A stretch of DNA of 64,000 nucleotides, taken from Achromobacter sp. MFA1 R4 (GTDB lineage: Bacteria; Pseudomonadota; Gammaproteobacteria; Burkholderiales; Burkholderiaceae_B). The DNA is taken from NCBI RefSeq assembly GCF_900156745.1, contig NZ_LT707065.1, positions 3,844,001-3,908,000 on the forward strand. Reading direction: 5' to 3'. Of this stretch, positions 17,148 through 27,154 are shown one piece after another (position 1 is the stretch's first letter; each line of letters starts with the position of its first letter). Position numbers and translations under genes: made by a program. The notes beneath the pieces were generated by a model. That model did not search any database. It had not been told where the DNA came from and worked only from the letters and a program-made list of their open reading frames with translations.

Positions 17148-17407
17148 GTTGTCTCCGTCCTCGCCTGATTAAAGGGATGCGGCGCCGCTGAGCGGTCTCT
17201 CTGTTTGTGTCGATTGTGCGCCTGTATTTGCGGACTGCACCCTAGGGTTTTCCTGCTGCGGCACGCGCTTTGTGGCGTATTTGCCTCGGGGTCTGCAGCA
17301 TGAAAAACATGTGCGGCTGCAGCATTTTTGGCAAGGCGGTAGCGACTCGCGACGGCGGGGCGGATTGCGCTACGATGGCGTCATCGAACTACCGAAAAGG
17401 CCGCAAG

Positions 17408-17659
17408 ATGACGCAAGAATTGCGTCCCGGCACGCGCGCCACCCTGCAGGTGCGCCAGCTTTCTCCCGGCGAATTCGCCTGGATCATCACGCTGCTCGAT
17501 CCTGAATCGGGAAATGTGCGCAGCACCAATTACTCCGACAAGCGCTACGCCAGCCTGGACGAGGCCTCGGCCGCGGGCAAGTCTGCCGTCATGGCATTCC
17601 TGGGCGGCGAGGCGCCGGAGCCGTCCGCCGCGCAAGGCGGGGGACGGCGCAAGGACTGA
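17408..17659 (+). CDS. Hypothetical 83-residue protein
   Basis: A small soluble protein, MTQELRPGTRATLQVRQLSPGEFAWIITLLDPESG, with a probable beta-sheet N-terminal half, a short helix (YASLDEASAAGKSAVMAFLG) and a charged disordered tail. No family recognised. The start has AAAAGG eight bases upstream, and a TACGAT hexamer near 17371 could be its -10 box. It is the first of a rightward row of small genes reaching 19081. Confidence 0.7.
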   Translation: MTQELRPGTRATLQVRQLSPGEFAWIITLLDPESGNVRSTNYSDKRYASLDEASAAGKSAVMAFLGGEAPEPSAAQGGGRRKD

Positions 17660-17788
17660 TGCGCCGCGTTTGGGTCCAGGGCAGATGCCCAGGGCCGTTC
17701 AACGTTGCACGACACGGGCAGGGCACCGGGAACGCCGTTTGCTGAAGCTCAGGCAAGGCGCATGAGCGCCGCTTGAGGAGATGCAACC

Positions 17789-17980
17789 ATGTCCCAATTC
17801 CCGCACCGCGAACCCGGCCAGCCGGGCGATCTTCAACCCGACGATCCGGCTCTGCCCGGCAATCCGCCCGAGGACGATCCGCTTCCCGATCCGGGCCGTC
17901 CCACGGACAACCCCGACGTCATCGATCCCACGCCGCCCGCGCCGGATCCTCGCGCCCCGGGCACCATTGACCTGGCCTGA
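17789..17980 (+). CDS. Proline/aspartate-rich 63-residue protein
   Basis: A short, presumably disordered acidic protein (DDPALPGNPPEDDPLPDP, then TPPAPDPRAPGTIDLA) in which proline and aspartate make up a large part. It starts MSQFPHREPGQPGD. The ribosome site TTGAGGAG lies at the usual distance before the ATG. There is no signal peptide or domain. It is followed after 53 bases by the 24-residue membrane peptide gene and appears to be part of one small-protein cluster. Function unknown. Confidence 0.65.
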   Translation: MSQFPHREPGQPGDLQPDDPALPGNPPEDDPLPDPGRPTDNPDVIDPTPPAPDPRAPGTIDLA

Positions 17981-18033
17981 TTGCGGCCTGCGTCGCGCGA
18001 TCCCGATTCCATCATCGAAACAAGGAGGTTTCC

Positions 18034-18108
18034 ATGCGCTCCATCTTGCTGTGGCTGCTAGGCGTGCCCATCCCCATCATCATCCTGCTGGCATTGTTCT
18101 GGCACTGA
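18034..18108 (+). CDS. 24-residue single-span membrane peptide
   Basis: A short open frame translates as MRSILLWLLGVPIPIIILLA followed by LFWH, almost entirely one hydrophobic helix. A very strong Shine-Dalgarno sequence (AAGGAGGT, 18022-18029) precedes the ATG by four bases, the best ribosome site in this part of the window. The PIPIIILLAL core resembles small unnamed peptides seen next to membrane-protein genes in other proteobacteria (from memory, not searched). It lies 61 bases before the membrane protein gene at 18170. A peptide accessory to that protein is a reasonable guess. Confidence 0.7.
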   Translation: MRSILLWLLGVPIPIIILLALFWH

Positions 18109-18169
18109 CCGCTGACTCGTTATCCGCCGCGTTCATGCGGTTGCATAAGACTATGAACAAGGATCGATC

Positions 18170-19081
18170 ATGGAAAATTCGTCTTCATTGAGCCAACCCT
18201 ACGCCGACGGCCTGCCGGTCCGCGAATCGGCCATTTCGGCCGTTTCGTGGGCGGCGGTCTTCGCCGGCGCGGTGATCGCCGCCGCGCTTTCGCTCGCGCT
18301 CTTCGCTGGCGGCACGGGTCTGGGCTTCCTGTCGGTGTCGCCGTGGGGCGATGAAGGCATGTCGGCCCCGGCCATCGGCATCGGCATCATCGTCTGGATG
18401 CTGTTCACCCAGATCGTTTCCTACGGCATCGGCGGCTACGTCGCTGGACGCCTGCGGACCAAATGGGTCGACGTGCACTCGGACGAGGTCTACTTCCGCG
18501 ACACCGCGCACGGCTTTCTGGTGTGGGCCCTGAGCGCGATCGTCAGCGCAGCGCTGCTGGGTTCTGCCCTGGCTTCCATGGCGTCGGGTGTGGCCAAGGC
18601 CGGCGCCGCGGTGGCGGCCACGGCAGGCACGGCTGCCACGGCCGCTGCGGCGGCCGGGGCGAGCGGGGGCGGCATGGAACGCGCCACCGACTATCTGACC
18701 GACAGCCTGCTGCGCTCGGATCGTCCGGAGGCAACGGCGGATCCCGAGGCGGCGCGCGCCGAAGTCGGCCGTATCGTGGCGATGAGCGTCACGCGCGGCG
18801 ACATGACGCCCGAGGACCGCGACTACGTCGTGAAGGTGGTTGCGGCGCAGGCGGGCGTGGAACCCGCGGTGGCGCAACGCCGCGTCGATCAGGCCATCCA
18901 GAACGCCAAGAAGGCGGCCGAGGACGCCAAGCAGAAAGCCAAGGAAGCGGCCGACGCCGCCCGCAAGGCTGCCGCGGCGTTCGCGTTGTGGGGCTTTGCG
19001 TCGATGCTGATCGGCGCGTTCGTGGCCAGTCTGGCGGCAACCTGGGGCGGTCGCCGCCGGGATGCGGTGTATCGGGTTTGA
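18170..19081 (+). CDS. Conserved hypothetical membrane protein
   Basis: A 303-residue protein with about four transmembrane segments. It starts ENSSSLSQPYADGLPVRESAISAVSWAAVFAGAVIAAALSLALFAGGTGLG. A second span IGIGIIVWMLFTQIVSYGIGGYVAGRL and a third (GFLVWALSAIVSAALLGSALASM) follow. A long soluble loop ends in an alanine/lysine helix (QNAKKAAEDAKQKAKEAADAARKAAAAFA). The last span is followed by a basic end, ATWGGRRRDAVYRV. I recognise the family only as conserved and uncharacterised, sometimes labelled PhnA-like. It closes the small-protein cluster, and a terminator at 19135 follows. Confidence 0.8.
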   Translation: MENSSSLSQPYADGLPVRESAISAVSWAAVFAGAVIAAALSLALFAGGTGLGFLSVSPWGDEGMSAPAIGIGIIVWMLFTQIVSYGIGGYVAGRLRTKWVDVHSDEVYFRDTAHGFLVWALSAIVSAALLGSALASMASGVAKAGAAVAATAGTAATAAAAAGASGGGMERATDYLTDSLLRSDRPEATADPEAARAEVGRIVAMSVTRGDMTPEDRDYVVKVVAAQAGVEPAVAQRRVDQAIQNAKKAAEDAKQKAKEAADAARKAAAAFALWGFASMLIGAFVASLAATWGGRRRDAVYRV

Positions 19082-19134
19082 ATCCCTTCGGGCCTGATAT
19101 TCCTCGGGCCCGATATGCCGTAGGCGCAATGCAA

Positions 19135-19159
19135 AAGGCCCGCACACTGTGCGGGCCTT
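19135..19159. terminator. Bidirectional terminator between membrane protein gene and tRNA-Met
   Basis: The perfect 11-bp stem AAGGCCCGCAC / GTGCGGGCCTT has loop ACT. On the minus strand it is followed by TTTTGC, ending the tRNA-Met transcript nine bases after its CCA. On the plus strand it follows the membrane protein gene. Confidence 0.85.
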
Positions 19160-19167
19160 GAAATTCT

Positions 19168-19244
19168 TGGTGGCGCATCCCTGATTCGAACAGGGGACCT
19201 GCGGATTATGATTCCGTCGCTCTAACCGGCTGAGCTAATGCGCC
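19168..19244 (-). tRNA. tRNA-Met (anticodon CAT), encoded CCA
   Basis: A 77-base cloverleaf on the minus strand. The acceptor GGCGCAT pairs with ATGCGCC, the D-arm reads AGCTCAGCCGGTTAGAGC, the anticodon loop is ATCATAA (CAT), and the T-arm has GTTCGAA. CCA is encoded. The pair at 27-43 is A-C. A CAT anticodon could also be lysidine-modified tRNA-Ile2, but the acceptor and G-less 5' end favour elongator Met. Its promoter is at 19299-19328. Confidence 0.93.
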
Positions 19245-19298
19245 ATCCTTTTCTCGTTGGTCAGTTTGCGCTGCAAGTGCTGATCAACGAAGAACGAA

Positions 19299-19328
19299 AT
19301 TCTAGCACGAAGTTTTTTGCGAGTGCAA
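19299..19328 (-). promoter_or_regulatory. Promoter of tRNA-Met
   Basis: On the minus strand TTGCAC (19328-19323), an 18-bp spacer with an A6 tract, and TAGAAT (19304-19299) lie about 55 bases upstream of the tRNA 5' end. Confidence 0.7.
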
Positions 19329-19404
19329 GCGGCCGCGCTTGGATTTTGTTGGGCGCCTTGACTCGCACCTTTCTGCGTGCAGGCGCGGCTGCCCGGACGC
19401 TCCG

Positions 19405-20721
<1,317 letters not shown>

Positions 20722-20756
20722 GTCGATCCTCAAGATGCGGGGTGGGCGGTCGCGCG

Positions 20757-21734
20757 TCAGGCGCGGGCGCTGAAAACGGAAAACCAGCCGCGCGTGTCAG
20801 ACCAATGCGCGACATCGCGAAAGCCCGCGCGGTGGAGCAGGTCGCTGAATGCCTGCGGGGTGAACTTGTAGGAGTTTTCCGTGTGGATGCGCTCGCCGCG
20901 CTTGAATTCCCGGTGGCCGCCGGGCCAGGTGACGTGCAGCGCGCGCTGGGCTTCGAGATGCATTTCGACGCGCGAGCGTTCGCTGTTGAAGAGGGCCACA
21001 TGCCGCCAGTCCTCGACATTGAAATCGCTGTCGAGCACCGCGTTGACGTGGCGCAGCAGATTCAGGTTGAACGCCGCCGTCAGGTGCAGGGCGTCGTCAT
21101 AGGCCGGTTCCAGCACACTTCGGGGCTTGACGCGGTCCACGCCCACCAACAGTCCTCCGCCGGGACAGGCGTCGCGGATCCGGCGCAGCATGGCATAGGC
21201 GTCATCCGGGCCCAGGTTGCCAATGCTCGATCCTGGGTAGAAGCACAGCCGCTGCTCGGCGGGAACGTCGGCGGGCAATGCGAGTTCGTGGGAAAAGTCC
21301 TGTCCCACCGCCGTGATCCGCAGGTCGGGATACGACAATTGCAGCCGGCGCACGGCCGTCTGCAGATAGTCGGCCGAGATGTCGACCGGCACGTAATGGC
21401 TGGGCCGCAGGCTGGGAAACAGCCGCTCGGCCTTGACGCAGTCGCCCGCGCCCAGGTCGATCATCGCCTGCACCGGCCCGATGTGGCGCGCGATATCGGC
21501 CCCGTGACGCTGAAAGATTTCATCTTCGCAGCGGGTGGGGTAGTACTCGGGCAGTTGCGTGATGGCCGTGAAGAGCGATGAGCCGAGCGCGTCGTAAAGG
21601 AACTTGGGATCGATGTGCGCGGGTCGGTCCAGCAGCCCGTCATGCAGTTCGATCTGTTCGGCGCTGGGATGCTGCGGCTCGGACGCGAGGAATTCAGGGG
21701 CGGCGGCGGCAAAAAGTGCAGAAGGAGAAACCAT
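20757..21734 (-). CDS. egtD: L-histidine N(alpha)-methyltransferase EgtD
   Basis: A 325-residue SAM-dependent methyltransferase that converts histidine to hercynine (trimethylhistidine), the first step of ergothioneine synthesis. The fold is EgtD/DUF2260: FLYDALGSSLFTAITQLPEYYPTRCE at the N-terminus, the SAM site IDLGAGDCVKAERLF near residues 90-104, FYPGSSIGNLGPDDA, and YDDALHLTAAFNLNLLRHVNAVLDSDF toward the middle. It leads a two-gene operon with egtB downstream. The 369 bases upstream contain no gene and must hold the promoter. Assignment is firm because both partners are present. Confidence 0.95.
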   Translation of the reverse strand: MVSPSALFAAAAPEFLASEPQHPSAEQIELHDGLLDRPAHIDPKFLYDALGSSLFTAITQLPEYYPTRCEDEIFQRHGADIARHIGPVQAMIDLGAGDCVKAERLFPSLRPSHYVPVDISADYLQTAVRRLQLSYPDLRITAVGQDFSHELALPADVPAEQRLCFYPGSSIGNLGPDDAYAMLRRIRDACPGGGLLVGVDRVKPRSVLEPAYDDALHLTAAFNLNLLRHVNAVLDSDFNVEDWRHVALFNSERSRVEMHLEAQRALHVTWPGGHREFKRGERIHTENSYKFTPQAFSDLLHRAGFRDVAHWSDTRGWFSVFSARA

Positions 21735-22103
21735 GCGTTCAGTTCCTTTTGGGGCGGTTGAAGCGCATTGAGAAGACCTATTGTGGCGGTTGAGGGGGTT
21801 TGCGTGTCAAGCGCCAAGCCTCTGAATGCAATGGACTTTTACGAAATCGAAATCAGGTTTTGCGGAGAACGGCGAGGGATGCGGCGCGTCCCCGCCCAGG
21901 TGCCGCCCCTTGCGATCAGCAAGTTTCGCTCCGCTGAAATATCGGTTTACGGCTGGTTGCGAAAGCTCGGGCAGTAGTGGCCGATGGTGTGGACAATGGG
22001 GCTTCGGCCATGCGGAAGTCGTTTCCGCGGCCCATGGCGATGCTGCGTTGCATCAGGCGATGCGGGCGCTAGCCGGGGCGGCCCCAAAAATAAAGGAGCT
22101 ACC
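21735..22103. other. Divergent intergenic region (egtD / DUF883 gene)
   Basis: These 369 bases separate the leftward egt operon from the rightward DUF883 gene. Short open frames here lack ribosome sites and codon bias. It must hold two promoters, but I could not assign convincing boxes. Nothing else recognisable was seen. Confidence 0.5.
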
Positions 22104-22439
22104 ATGAATCGAAAGCACCAGCGCGCTGAAATGGCTTTGCATCGTGAACGTGTGAATGACAGCTTGCATGAGCTGCTCGCCGGTACGGAAGACCTTCTGC
22201 GTTCGACGGCTTCGTACACGGGCTCCGAAATCGATGCGGCGCGCTCGCGCCTGAAGCGCCAGCTTGCCGAGGCGCGTGAGTCCGCCGGCCTGTGGGAAGG
22301 CGCTGCCCGCGAGCGCGCACGTCGCGCCACGGCCTACGCGGACGAATACGTGCATGAGCATGCCTGGAAGTCGGTCGGCGTGGCGGCCCTGGTGGGCGCC
22401 GTGCTTGGCTGCATCCTCGTGGCGGGCAATCGACGCTGA
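22104..22439 (+). CDS. DUF883 (ElaB/YqjD-like) inner-membrane protein
   Basis: A 111-residue protein with the ElaB/YqjD/YgaM architecture: a long amphipathic helix or coiled coil (NDSLHELLAGTEDLLRSTASYTGSEIDAARSRLKRQLAEARESAG), the segment YADEYVHEHAWKSVGVAALVGAVLGCILV, then a basic end AGNRR. The single C-terminal span with GxxxG-like glycines is the family anchor. E. coli relatives bind ribosomes and are stress- or stationary-phase-induced. The ribosome site AAAGGAG precedes the ATG. It directly precedes the phospholipase D-type gene, with nine bases between them. Confidence 0.9.
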   Translation: MNRKHQRAEMALHRERVNDSLHELLAGTEDLLRSTASYTGSEIDAARSRLKRQLAEARESAGLWEGAARERARRATAYADEYVHEHAWKSVGVAALVGAVLGCILVAGNRR

Positions 22440-22448
22440 CGCGGCATC

Positions 22449-23942
22449 ATGAGTCCATGTCCGGCCTCGAGCCGGGTTGGGCCGCGCAGTGGCTGGCGGA
22501 CGATGGCGTCCGGTGCGTGCCGATGGGCGCGCACGTTCCTGCTCGTGTGCGTCGCATCCGCGCTGGCGGCCTGTGCCAGCGTGCCGGACACGCAGGAGCG
22601 CAAGGCGCGTGCGGCGCAGGCGGGCCTGTCCGCCGACGCCGCGCAGGACAGCTATCGCCGCGGGCAAGGCATTGCGGCGGACCCGCAGACACCCAAGGAT
22701 GATTTTCTCGCCCGTCACCTGGCGGTAGAACAGGCCGTCAGCGGCGCGCCGCTGGTGAAAGGCAATCGCGTGCGCCTGCTGGCGGACGGGCCCAGCACGT
22801 ACAAGGCGATGCTCCAGTCCATCGGCCAGGCGCGCCGGTATGTCCACATGGAAACGTACATCTTCGACGACGACGCCGAAGGGGCACGCTTTGCCGAGGC
22901 GCTGATGGCGGCTCGCGAGCGGGGCGCCGAGGTCTCGTTGATGGTCGATGCCGTGGGCACGATCAAGACGCCCGATGAGCTGTTCCAGCGCATGCGCGAT
23001 GCCGGCATCCAGGTTGCGGTCTTCAATCCCGTCAATCCGGCGCGGGCGCGCGCCGGCTGGTCGCCGAACCAGCGCAATCACCGCAAGGTGCTGGTCGTGG
23101 ATGGCAAGGTGGGATACCTGGGCGGCATCAACGTCAGCAGCGTGTACGAATCGTCGTCGCTGTCGGGCGGCGGCGGTTCCGGCGTGGGGTCCGGCTCTGG
23201 CGGCGGCTCGGGCGATGACAAGGCCGGCGACCCGCCCAAGGATGCGGAATCCGCGCCGTGGCGCGATACGCACCTGCGCATCGAAGGCCCGGCCGTGGCG
23301 CAGCTTGAACAGGTGCTGCAGGCGGGCTGGGCGTCGCAGGCGAAGGAGCCGATCAAGTGGGGAGATTCGCATGTCGCGCCGCCCGTCGGCGACACCACCG
23401 TGCGCATCCTCGCCAACCAGCCCGACCGCAGCGATGGCTACACGGTGTACCTCACGCTGATGTCCGCCTTCGAAAGCGCGCAGAAGTCCATTCACATCAC
23501 GATGGCGTACTTCGTGCCGGACCCGGCCTTCATCGAGGTGCTCGAGTCCGCGGCGCGGCGCGGCGTGGATGTGGTGCTGGTGCTGCCGGGTTTCAGCGAT
23601 TCATCGCTGGTGTTCCACGCGGGGCGCTCGCACTACACCGATCTGCTGCGCGCCGGCGTCAAGATCTACGAGCGGCGCGACGCGCTGCTGCACGCGAAGA
23701 CGGCGGTGGTGGACGGCGTCTGGTCCACCGTGGGCTCCAGCAACATGGATTGGCGCAGCTTCGCGCTGAACTATGAGGTCAATGCGGTCGTGCTGGGCCC
23801 CGAGTTCGCCGCCGAGATGGAGGCGCTGTTCCAGCGCGACGTGGCCGATGCCGTCCAGATCACGCCCGAGGCCTGGAAGGAGCGCGGCCTGGACGACCGC
23901 TTCATGGAGTCGTTCTCGCGCATTTTCGAGCGCTGGCTGTAG
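22449..23942 (+). CDS. Phospholipase D / cardiolipin synthase-type lipoprotein
   Basis: A 497-residue protein with two HKD motifs: HRKVLVVDGKVGYLGGIN near residue 218 and HAKTAVVDGVWSTVGSSN near residue 415. These form the paired active site of the phospholipase D superfamily, which includes cardiolipin synthases. The N-terminus RTFLLVCVASALAACAS is a lipoprotein signal with the lipidated cysteine near residue 42, so the enzyme faces the periplasm, unlike ordinary ClsA. A glycine/serine/aspartate-rich insertion (about residues 238-262) separates the halves. An ATG at 22503 is an alternative start closer to the signal peptide. Probable role: phospholipid remodelling; substrate unproven. Confidence 0.88.
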   Translation: MSPCPASSRVGPRSGWRTMASGACRWARTFLLVCVASALAACASVPDTQERKARAAQAGLSADAAQDSYRRGQGIAADPQTPKDDFLARHLAVEQAVSGAPLVKGNRVRLLADGPSTYKAMLQSIGQARRYVHMETYIFDDDAEGARFAEALMAARERGAEVSLMVDAVGTIKTPDELFQRMRDAGIQVAVFNPVNPARARAGWSPNQRNHRKVLVVDGKVGYLGGINVSSVYESSSLSGGGGSGVGSGSGGGSGDDKAGDPPKDAESAPWRDTHLRIEGPAVAQLEQVLQAGWASQAKEPIKWGDSHVAPPVGDTTVRILANQPDRSDGYTVYLTLMSAFESAQKSIHITMAYFVPDPAFIEVLESAARRGVDVVLVLPGFSDSSLVFHAGRSHYTDLLRAGVKIYERRDALLHAKTAVVDGVWSTVGSSNMDWRSFALNYEVNAVVLGPEFAAEMEALFQRDVADAVQITPEAWKERGLDDRFMESFSRIFERWL

Positions 23943-23960
23943 GCGCAGTCGCGCGCGGCG

Positions 23961-25628
23961 TCATGAGGTGCCCGCGGCGGCGGCCTGCGCCGCGTGTTCC
24001 CGCGCCAGGGCGGTGGTGATGTCGTGGGTGGGCTGGAACGAATGGGCCTGCGCCATGGCCCAGCCCGCGCGGAACACCTGGTGGCGGAACTCGCCGCGCA
24101 AGAGTTCGCCGGGCGCCAGTTCGGGGAACAGGGCCGACAGCAGCCGGATTTCGCTGGGCGAGATGCGGCGCGCGATATGGTGCGGACGCAACTGGCCGGG
24201 GTGCGTCAATCCCGCCGCCGCCAGCAGTTCGGCCAGCGCATGCAGGGTGTTCTTGTGGAAGTTGGCCACCCGCTGCGACTTGTCCGGCACGACCAGCGCG
24301 CGTTGCCGCAGCGGGTCCTGCGTGGTCACGCCGGTGGGACACTTGCCGGTATGGCACGCCTGGGCCTGGATGCAGCCAATGGCGAACATGAAGCCGCGCG
24401 CCGCGTTGCACCAGTCCGCGCCCATCGCCATCACGCGGGCCATGTCAAAGGCGGTGATGATCTTGCCCGACGCGCCCAGCTTGATGCGGTCCCGCAGGTT
24501 CACGCCGATCAGCGTGTTGTGGACCAGCCGCAGGGCTTCGCGCAGCGGCGTGCCCACGTGATCCACGAACTCGACCGGCGCCGCGCCGGTGCCGCCTTCC
24601 GCGCCATCGACCACGATGAAGTCCGGCGTGATGCCGGTTTCCAGCATGGCTTTGACGATGGCGAACCATTCCCAGGGATGTCCGACGCAGAACTTGAAGC
24701 CGATCGGCTTGCCCCCCGACAGTTCGCGCAGGCGCGCCACGAATTTCATCAGCCCGATGGGGCTGTCGAATGCCGAGTGGCTGGCGGGCGAGTTGCAGTC
24801 CTGCCAGGGCGCCACGCCGCGCGCCTCGGCGATCTCCAGCGTGACCTTGCCTGCGGGCAGGATGCCGCCGTGGCCGGGCTTGGCGCCTTGCGACAGCTTG
24901 ATCTCGATCATCTTGACCTGCGGCGTACAGGCATTGCGCACGAACGCCTCTTCGGAGAACGCGCCCTGCTCGTCGCGGCAGCCGAAGTAGCCCGAGCCGA
25001 TGTTCCATACCAGGCTGCCGCCGGGCTGGCGATGGTAGCGGCTGATGCCGCCTTCGCCGGTGTCATGGGCAAAGTCGCCTTGCCGCGCCCCTTCGTTCAA
25101 GGCCAGCACGGCGTTGGCCGACAACGCGCCAAAGCTCATGGCCGAGATGTTGAACGCCGACATGGAATAGGGCTGCGTGCAGTCGGGGCCGCCCACCGTC
25201 ACGCGAAAGTCGGTGTCGTTGATATGCGAGGGCGACATCGAATGATTGATCCATTCGTAGCGGTCGCCGTAGACGTCTTCCTGGGTGCCGAATGGGCGCT
25301 TGTCGATTTCCCGCTTGGCGCGCTGGTAGACGATGGAACGCTGGGCGCGCGAAAAGGGCGCGGCCTCGGTGTCGTCTTCCAGGAAATACTGGCGGATCTC
25401 GGGGCGGATGAACTCGAACAGGAAGCGCAGGTTGCCCAGCACCGGATAGTTGCGGCGGATGGCGTGGCGCGGTTGGATCAGGTCATACACGCCGAGCGCG
25501 CCCAGCAGCGCCAGCGGCACGGCGGCCGCGAGCCACCACAAGGACGCCGTCGCGGCCAATAGCGCGGTGACCGCCGCGCCGGCCAGGGTCAACAGAAAGG
25601 CCGCGTAGCGGCCGGCTATCCAGTTCAT
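23961..25628 (-). CDS. FMN-binding glutamate synthase family protein
   Basis: A 555-residue protein with two N-terminal membrane spans (AAFLLTLAGAAVTALLAATASLWWLAAAVPLALLGAL) and a large GltB-type FMN domain. The iron-sulfur cysteines CIQAQACHTGKCPTGV, HGGILPAGKVT, GSDG-like VDGAEGGTGAAPVEF and LGASGKIITAFDMARVMAMGAD are the standard synthase-domain motifs. There is no glutaminase domain, so this is the archaeal/short type whose real reaction is uncertain. The start at 25628 (MNWIAG) was chosen because GGAG lies six bases upstream. Stand-alone gene, converging on the phospholipase gene. Confidence 0.9.
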   Translation of the reverse strand: MNWIAGRYAAFLLTLAGAAVTALLAATASLWWLAAAVPLALLGALGVYDLIQPRHAIRRNYPVLGNLRFLFEFIRPEIRQYFLEDDTEAAPFSRAQRSIVYQRAKREIDKRPFGTQEDVYGDRYEWINHSMSPSHINDTDFRVTVGGPDCTQPYSMSAFNISAMSFGALSANAVLALNEGARQGDFAHDTGEGGISRYHRQPGGSLVWNIGSGYFGCRDEQGAFSEEAFVRNACTPQVKMIEIKLSQGAKPGHGGILPAGKVTLEIAEARGVAPWQDCNSPASHSAFDSPIGLMKFVARLRELSGGKPIGFKFCVGHPWEWFAIVKAMLETGITPDFIVVDGAEGGTGAAPVEFVDHVGTPLREALRLVHNTLIGVNLRDRIKLGASGKIITAFDMARVMAMGADWCNAARGFMFAIGCIQAQACHTGKCPTGVTTQDPLRQRALVVPDKSQRVANFHKNTLHALAELLAAAGLTHPGQLRPHHIARRISPSEIRLLSALFPELAPGELLRGEFRHQVFRAGWAMAQAHSFQPTHDITTALAREHAAQAAAAGTS

Positions 25629-25769
25629 GTCCATCTCCGTTTCGGAATGGAGCAACCATACACCAGGGCAGCCGTCCGGCGGATGAATGAAACGCCGCGG
25701 GCGCGGGCGGTCGCGCCGGTCCGCTGTGGGCCGGGAATGGCGTATTCACAGGGTTTGCGGGCAGACGAA

Positions 25770-25799
25770 AAAATGGCCTCCGGTATCGGAGGCCATTTT
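25770..25799 (-). terminator. Terminator of the TsuA-like gene
   Basis: The perfect 13-bp stem AAAATGGCCTCCG / CGGAGGCCATTTT has loop GTAT. It is followed on the minus strand by further T, 15 bases after the gene's stop. Confidence 0.9.
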
Positions 25800-25814
25800 C
25801 TGGAACAGTGTTTC

Positions 25815-27038
25815 TCAGCAGCTGGACGCTGAAGGCGTCTTTTCGACGGCCAGGCCGAAGATCGGGCGCAGGCGCACGCCCAGCGCGCTGCCCGCGAACG
25901 CGGCCGGCAGCCACAGCCAGGCGTGCAGGCTGCCCGACAGGATGCCGCTGAAGTAGGCGCCGATGTTGCAGCCGAATGCGAGGCGCGCGCCATAGCCGAG
26001 CAGCAGGCCGCCGATGACCGCGCCGGCGAGCGAACGTGCCGGCACCTTCCAGACGGGGGCGAACTTGCCCGCTGCGCTGGCGGCGGCAAGTGCGCCCAAC
26101 ATCAGGCCGATGTCCATGACGGTCGTGACGTCCTGGCGCAGCGGCGCGGCGAGCGACGGCTGCTTGGCCCAATAGGCCCAGGAGGCCACGTCGCCGCCCA
26201 ACGCGTCCAGCGTCTTGGCGCCCCACAGCGCGAACGCGGACGTGATGCCCCACGGGCGTCCGGCCAGCGCCAGCGTGGCGAAGTTCAGCACCACCAGCGC
26301 CACGCCGCCCCAGATGAGCGGCCAGGGGCCCTGCAGCAGCGAGACCGGGCGGGCGGTGCGCGACGCGAACGAAACCACATGGCCATGACGGCGCTTTTCC
26401 AGCACGGTCGCGACCCAGGCGATCAGGGCGAAGACCGCCAGGTTGACGACGAGGGCGGGCGCGAGGCCCCACGTCTTGATGAGTGACGTGGGCGCCAGCG
26501 CCGGCAGGTTGGACCACCAGCCGAAATGGGCCGTGGCGATGACCGAGCCCACGATAAAGAACAGCAGGGTCACCACCATGCGGGTGTTGCCACCGCCCAC
26601 GGCGAAGAGCGTGCCCGACGCGCAGCCCCCGCCCAGTTGCATGCCAATGCCAAAGAGGAATGCGCCCAGCACGACCGATACGCCGGGGGGCGACACAAAG
26701 CCGTTCACCGGCTGGCCGAACAAGGTGCCGGCGGCGAGGAACGGGAAGAAGAGCAGCACGCCCACGCCCAGCATCAGCATCTGCGCGCGCAGACCCGCGC
26801 CGCGGCGATCCGACACGAACACGCGCCAGGCCTGCGTGAAGCCGAAGGACGCGTGGTACAGCGTGACGCCGAGCAGCGCGCCGACCACCCACAGCGCGCC
26901 TTGGCGCCAGCTTACGGTCTGGTTGAGATACAGCGCGCCGGCCAGCACCAGCAGCAACGCAATCCAGAGCGGCTTGCGGTTGATCTGGATGGGGGGCAGG
27001 GCCGAGGACAAGGGCAGGGAGGAGGCGTTGGCGCTCAT
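25815..27038 (-). CDS. YeeE/YedE-family thiosulfate permease (TsuA-like)
   Basis: A 407-residue polytopic membrane protein of the YeeE/YedE (COG2391) family, whose characterised member TsuA brings thiosulfate into the cell. The duplicated sulfur-handling cysteine motifs are present: MQLGGGCASGTLFAVGGGNTR near residue 145 and LAFGCNIGAYFSGILSG near residue 358, the cysteines that relay thiosulfate through the pore. About ten spans are visible. The start at 27038 (MSANASS) is preferred to the in-frame codon at 27056. No tusA-like partner gene is adjacent. An AT-rich palindrome lies upstream at 27155. Confidence 0.9.
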   Translation of the reverse strand: MSANASSLPLSSALPPIQINRKPLWIALLLVLAGALYLNQTVSWRQGALWVVGALLGVTLYHASFGFTQAWRVFVSDRRGAGLRAQMLMLGVGVLLFFPFLAAGTLFGQPVNGFVSPPGVSVVLGAFLFGIGMQLGGGCASGTLFAVGGGNTRMVVTLLFFIVGSVIATAHFGWWSNLPALAPTSLIKTWGLAPALVVNLAVFALIAWVATVLEKRRHGHVVSFASRTARPVSLLQGPWPLIWGGVALVVLNFATLALAGRPWGITSAFALWGAKTLDALGGDVASWAYWAKQPSLAAPLRQDVTTVMDIGLMLGALAAASAAGKFAPVWKVPARSLAGAVIGGLLLGYGARLAFGCNIGAYFSGILSGSLHAWLWLPAAFAGSALGVRLRPIFGLAVEKTPSASSC

Positions 27039-27069
27039 GGGAATCCCGAAGATCAAAACGTAAATGCAA

Positions 27070-27091
27070 ACGGGTGCGCAGTCGCACCCGT
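27070..27091 (-). terminator. Hairpin upstream of TsuA-like gene
   Basis: A perfect 9-bp stem ACGGGTGCG / CGCACCCGT is followed on the minus strand by TTTGCATTT. It lies between the AEC gene and the permease start. It may end the AEC transcript or act as a leader element. Confidence 0.55.
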
Positions 27092-27154
27092 GGAAATAGC
27101 CGTCAGTCTAGACCGGCCGACAAATCTCTCAAACCACAGATTCGTGCTTGATTA

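Noticed and set aside
21735..22103. Small genes between egtD and the DUF883 gene
   Set aside because: Short frames lack ribosome sites and the codon bias of the neighbours.
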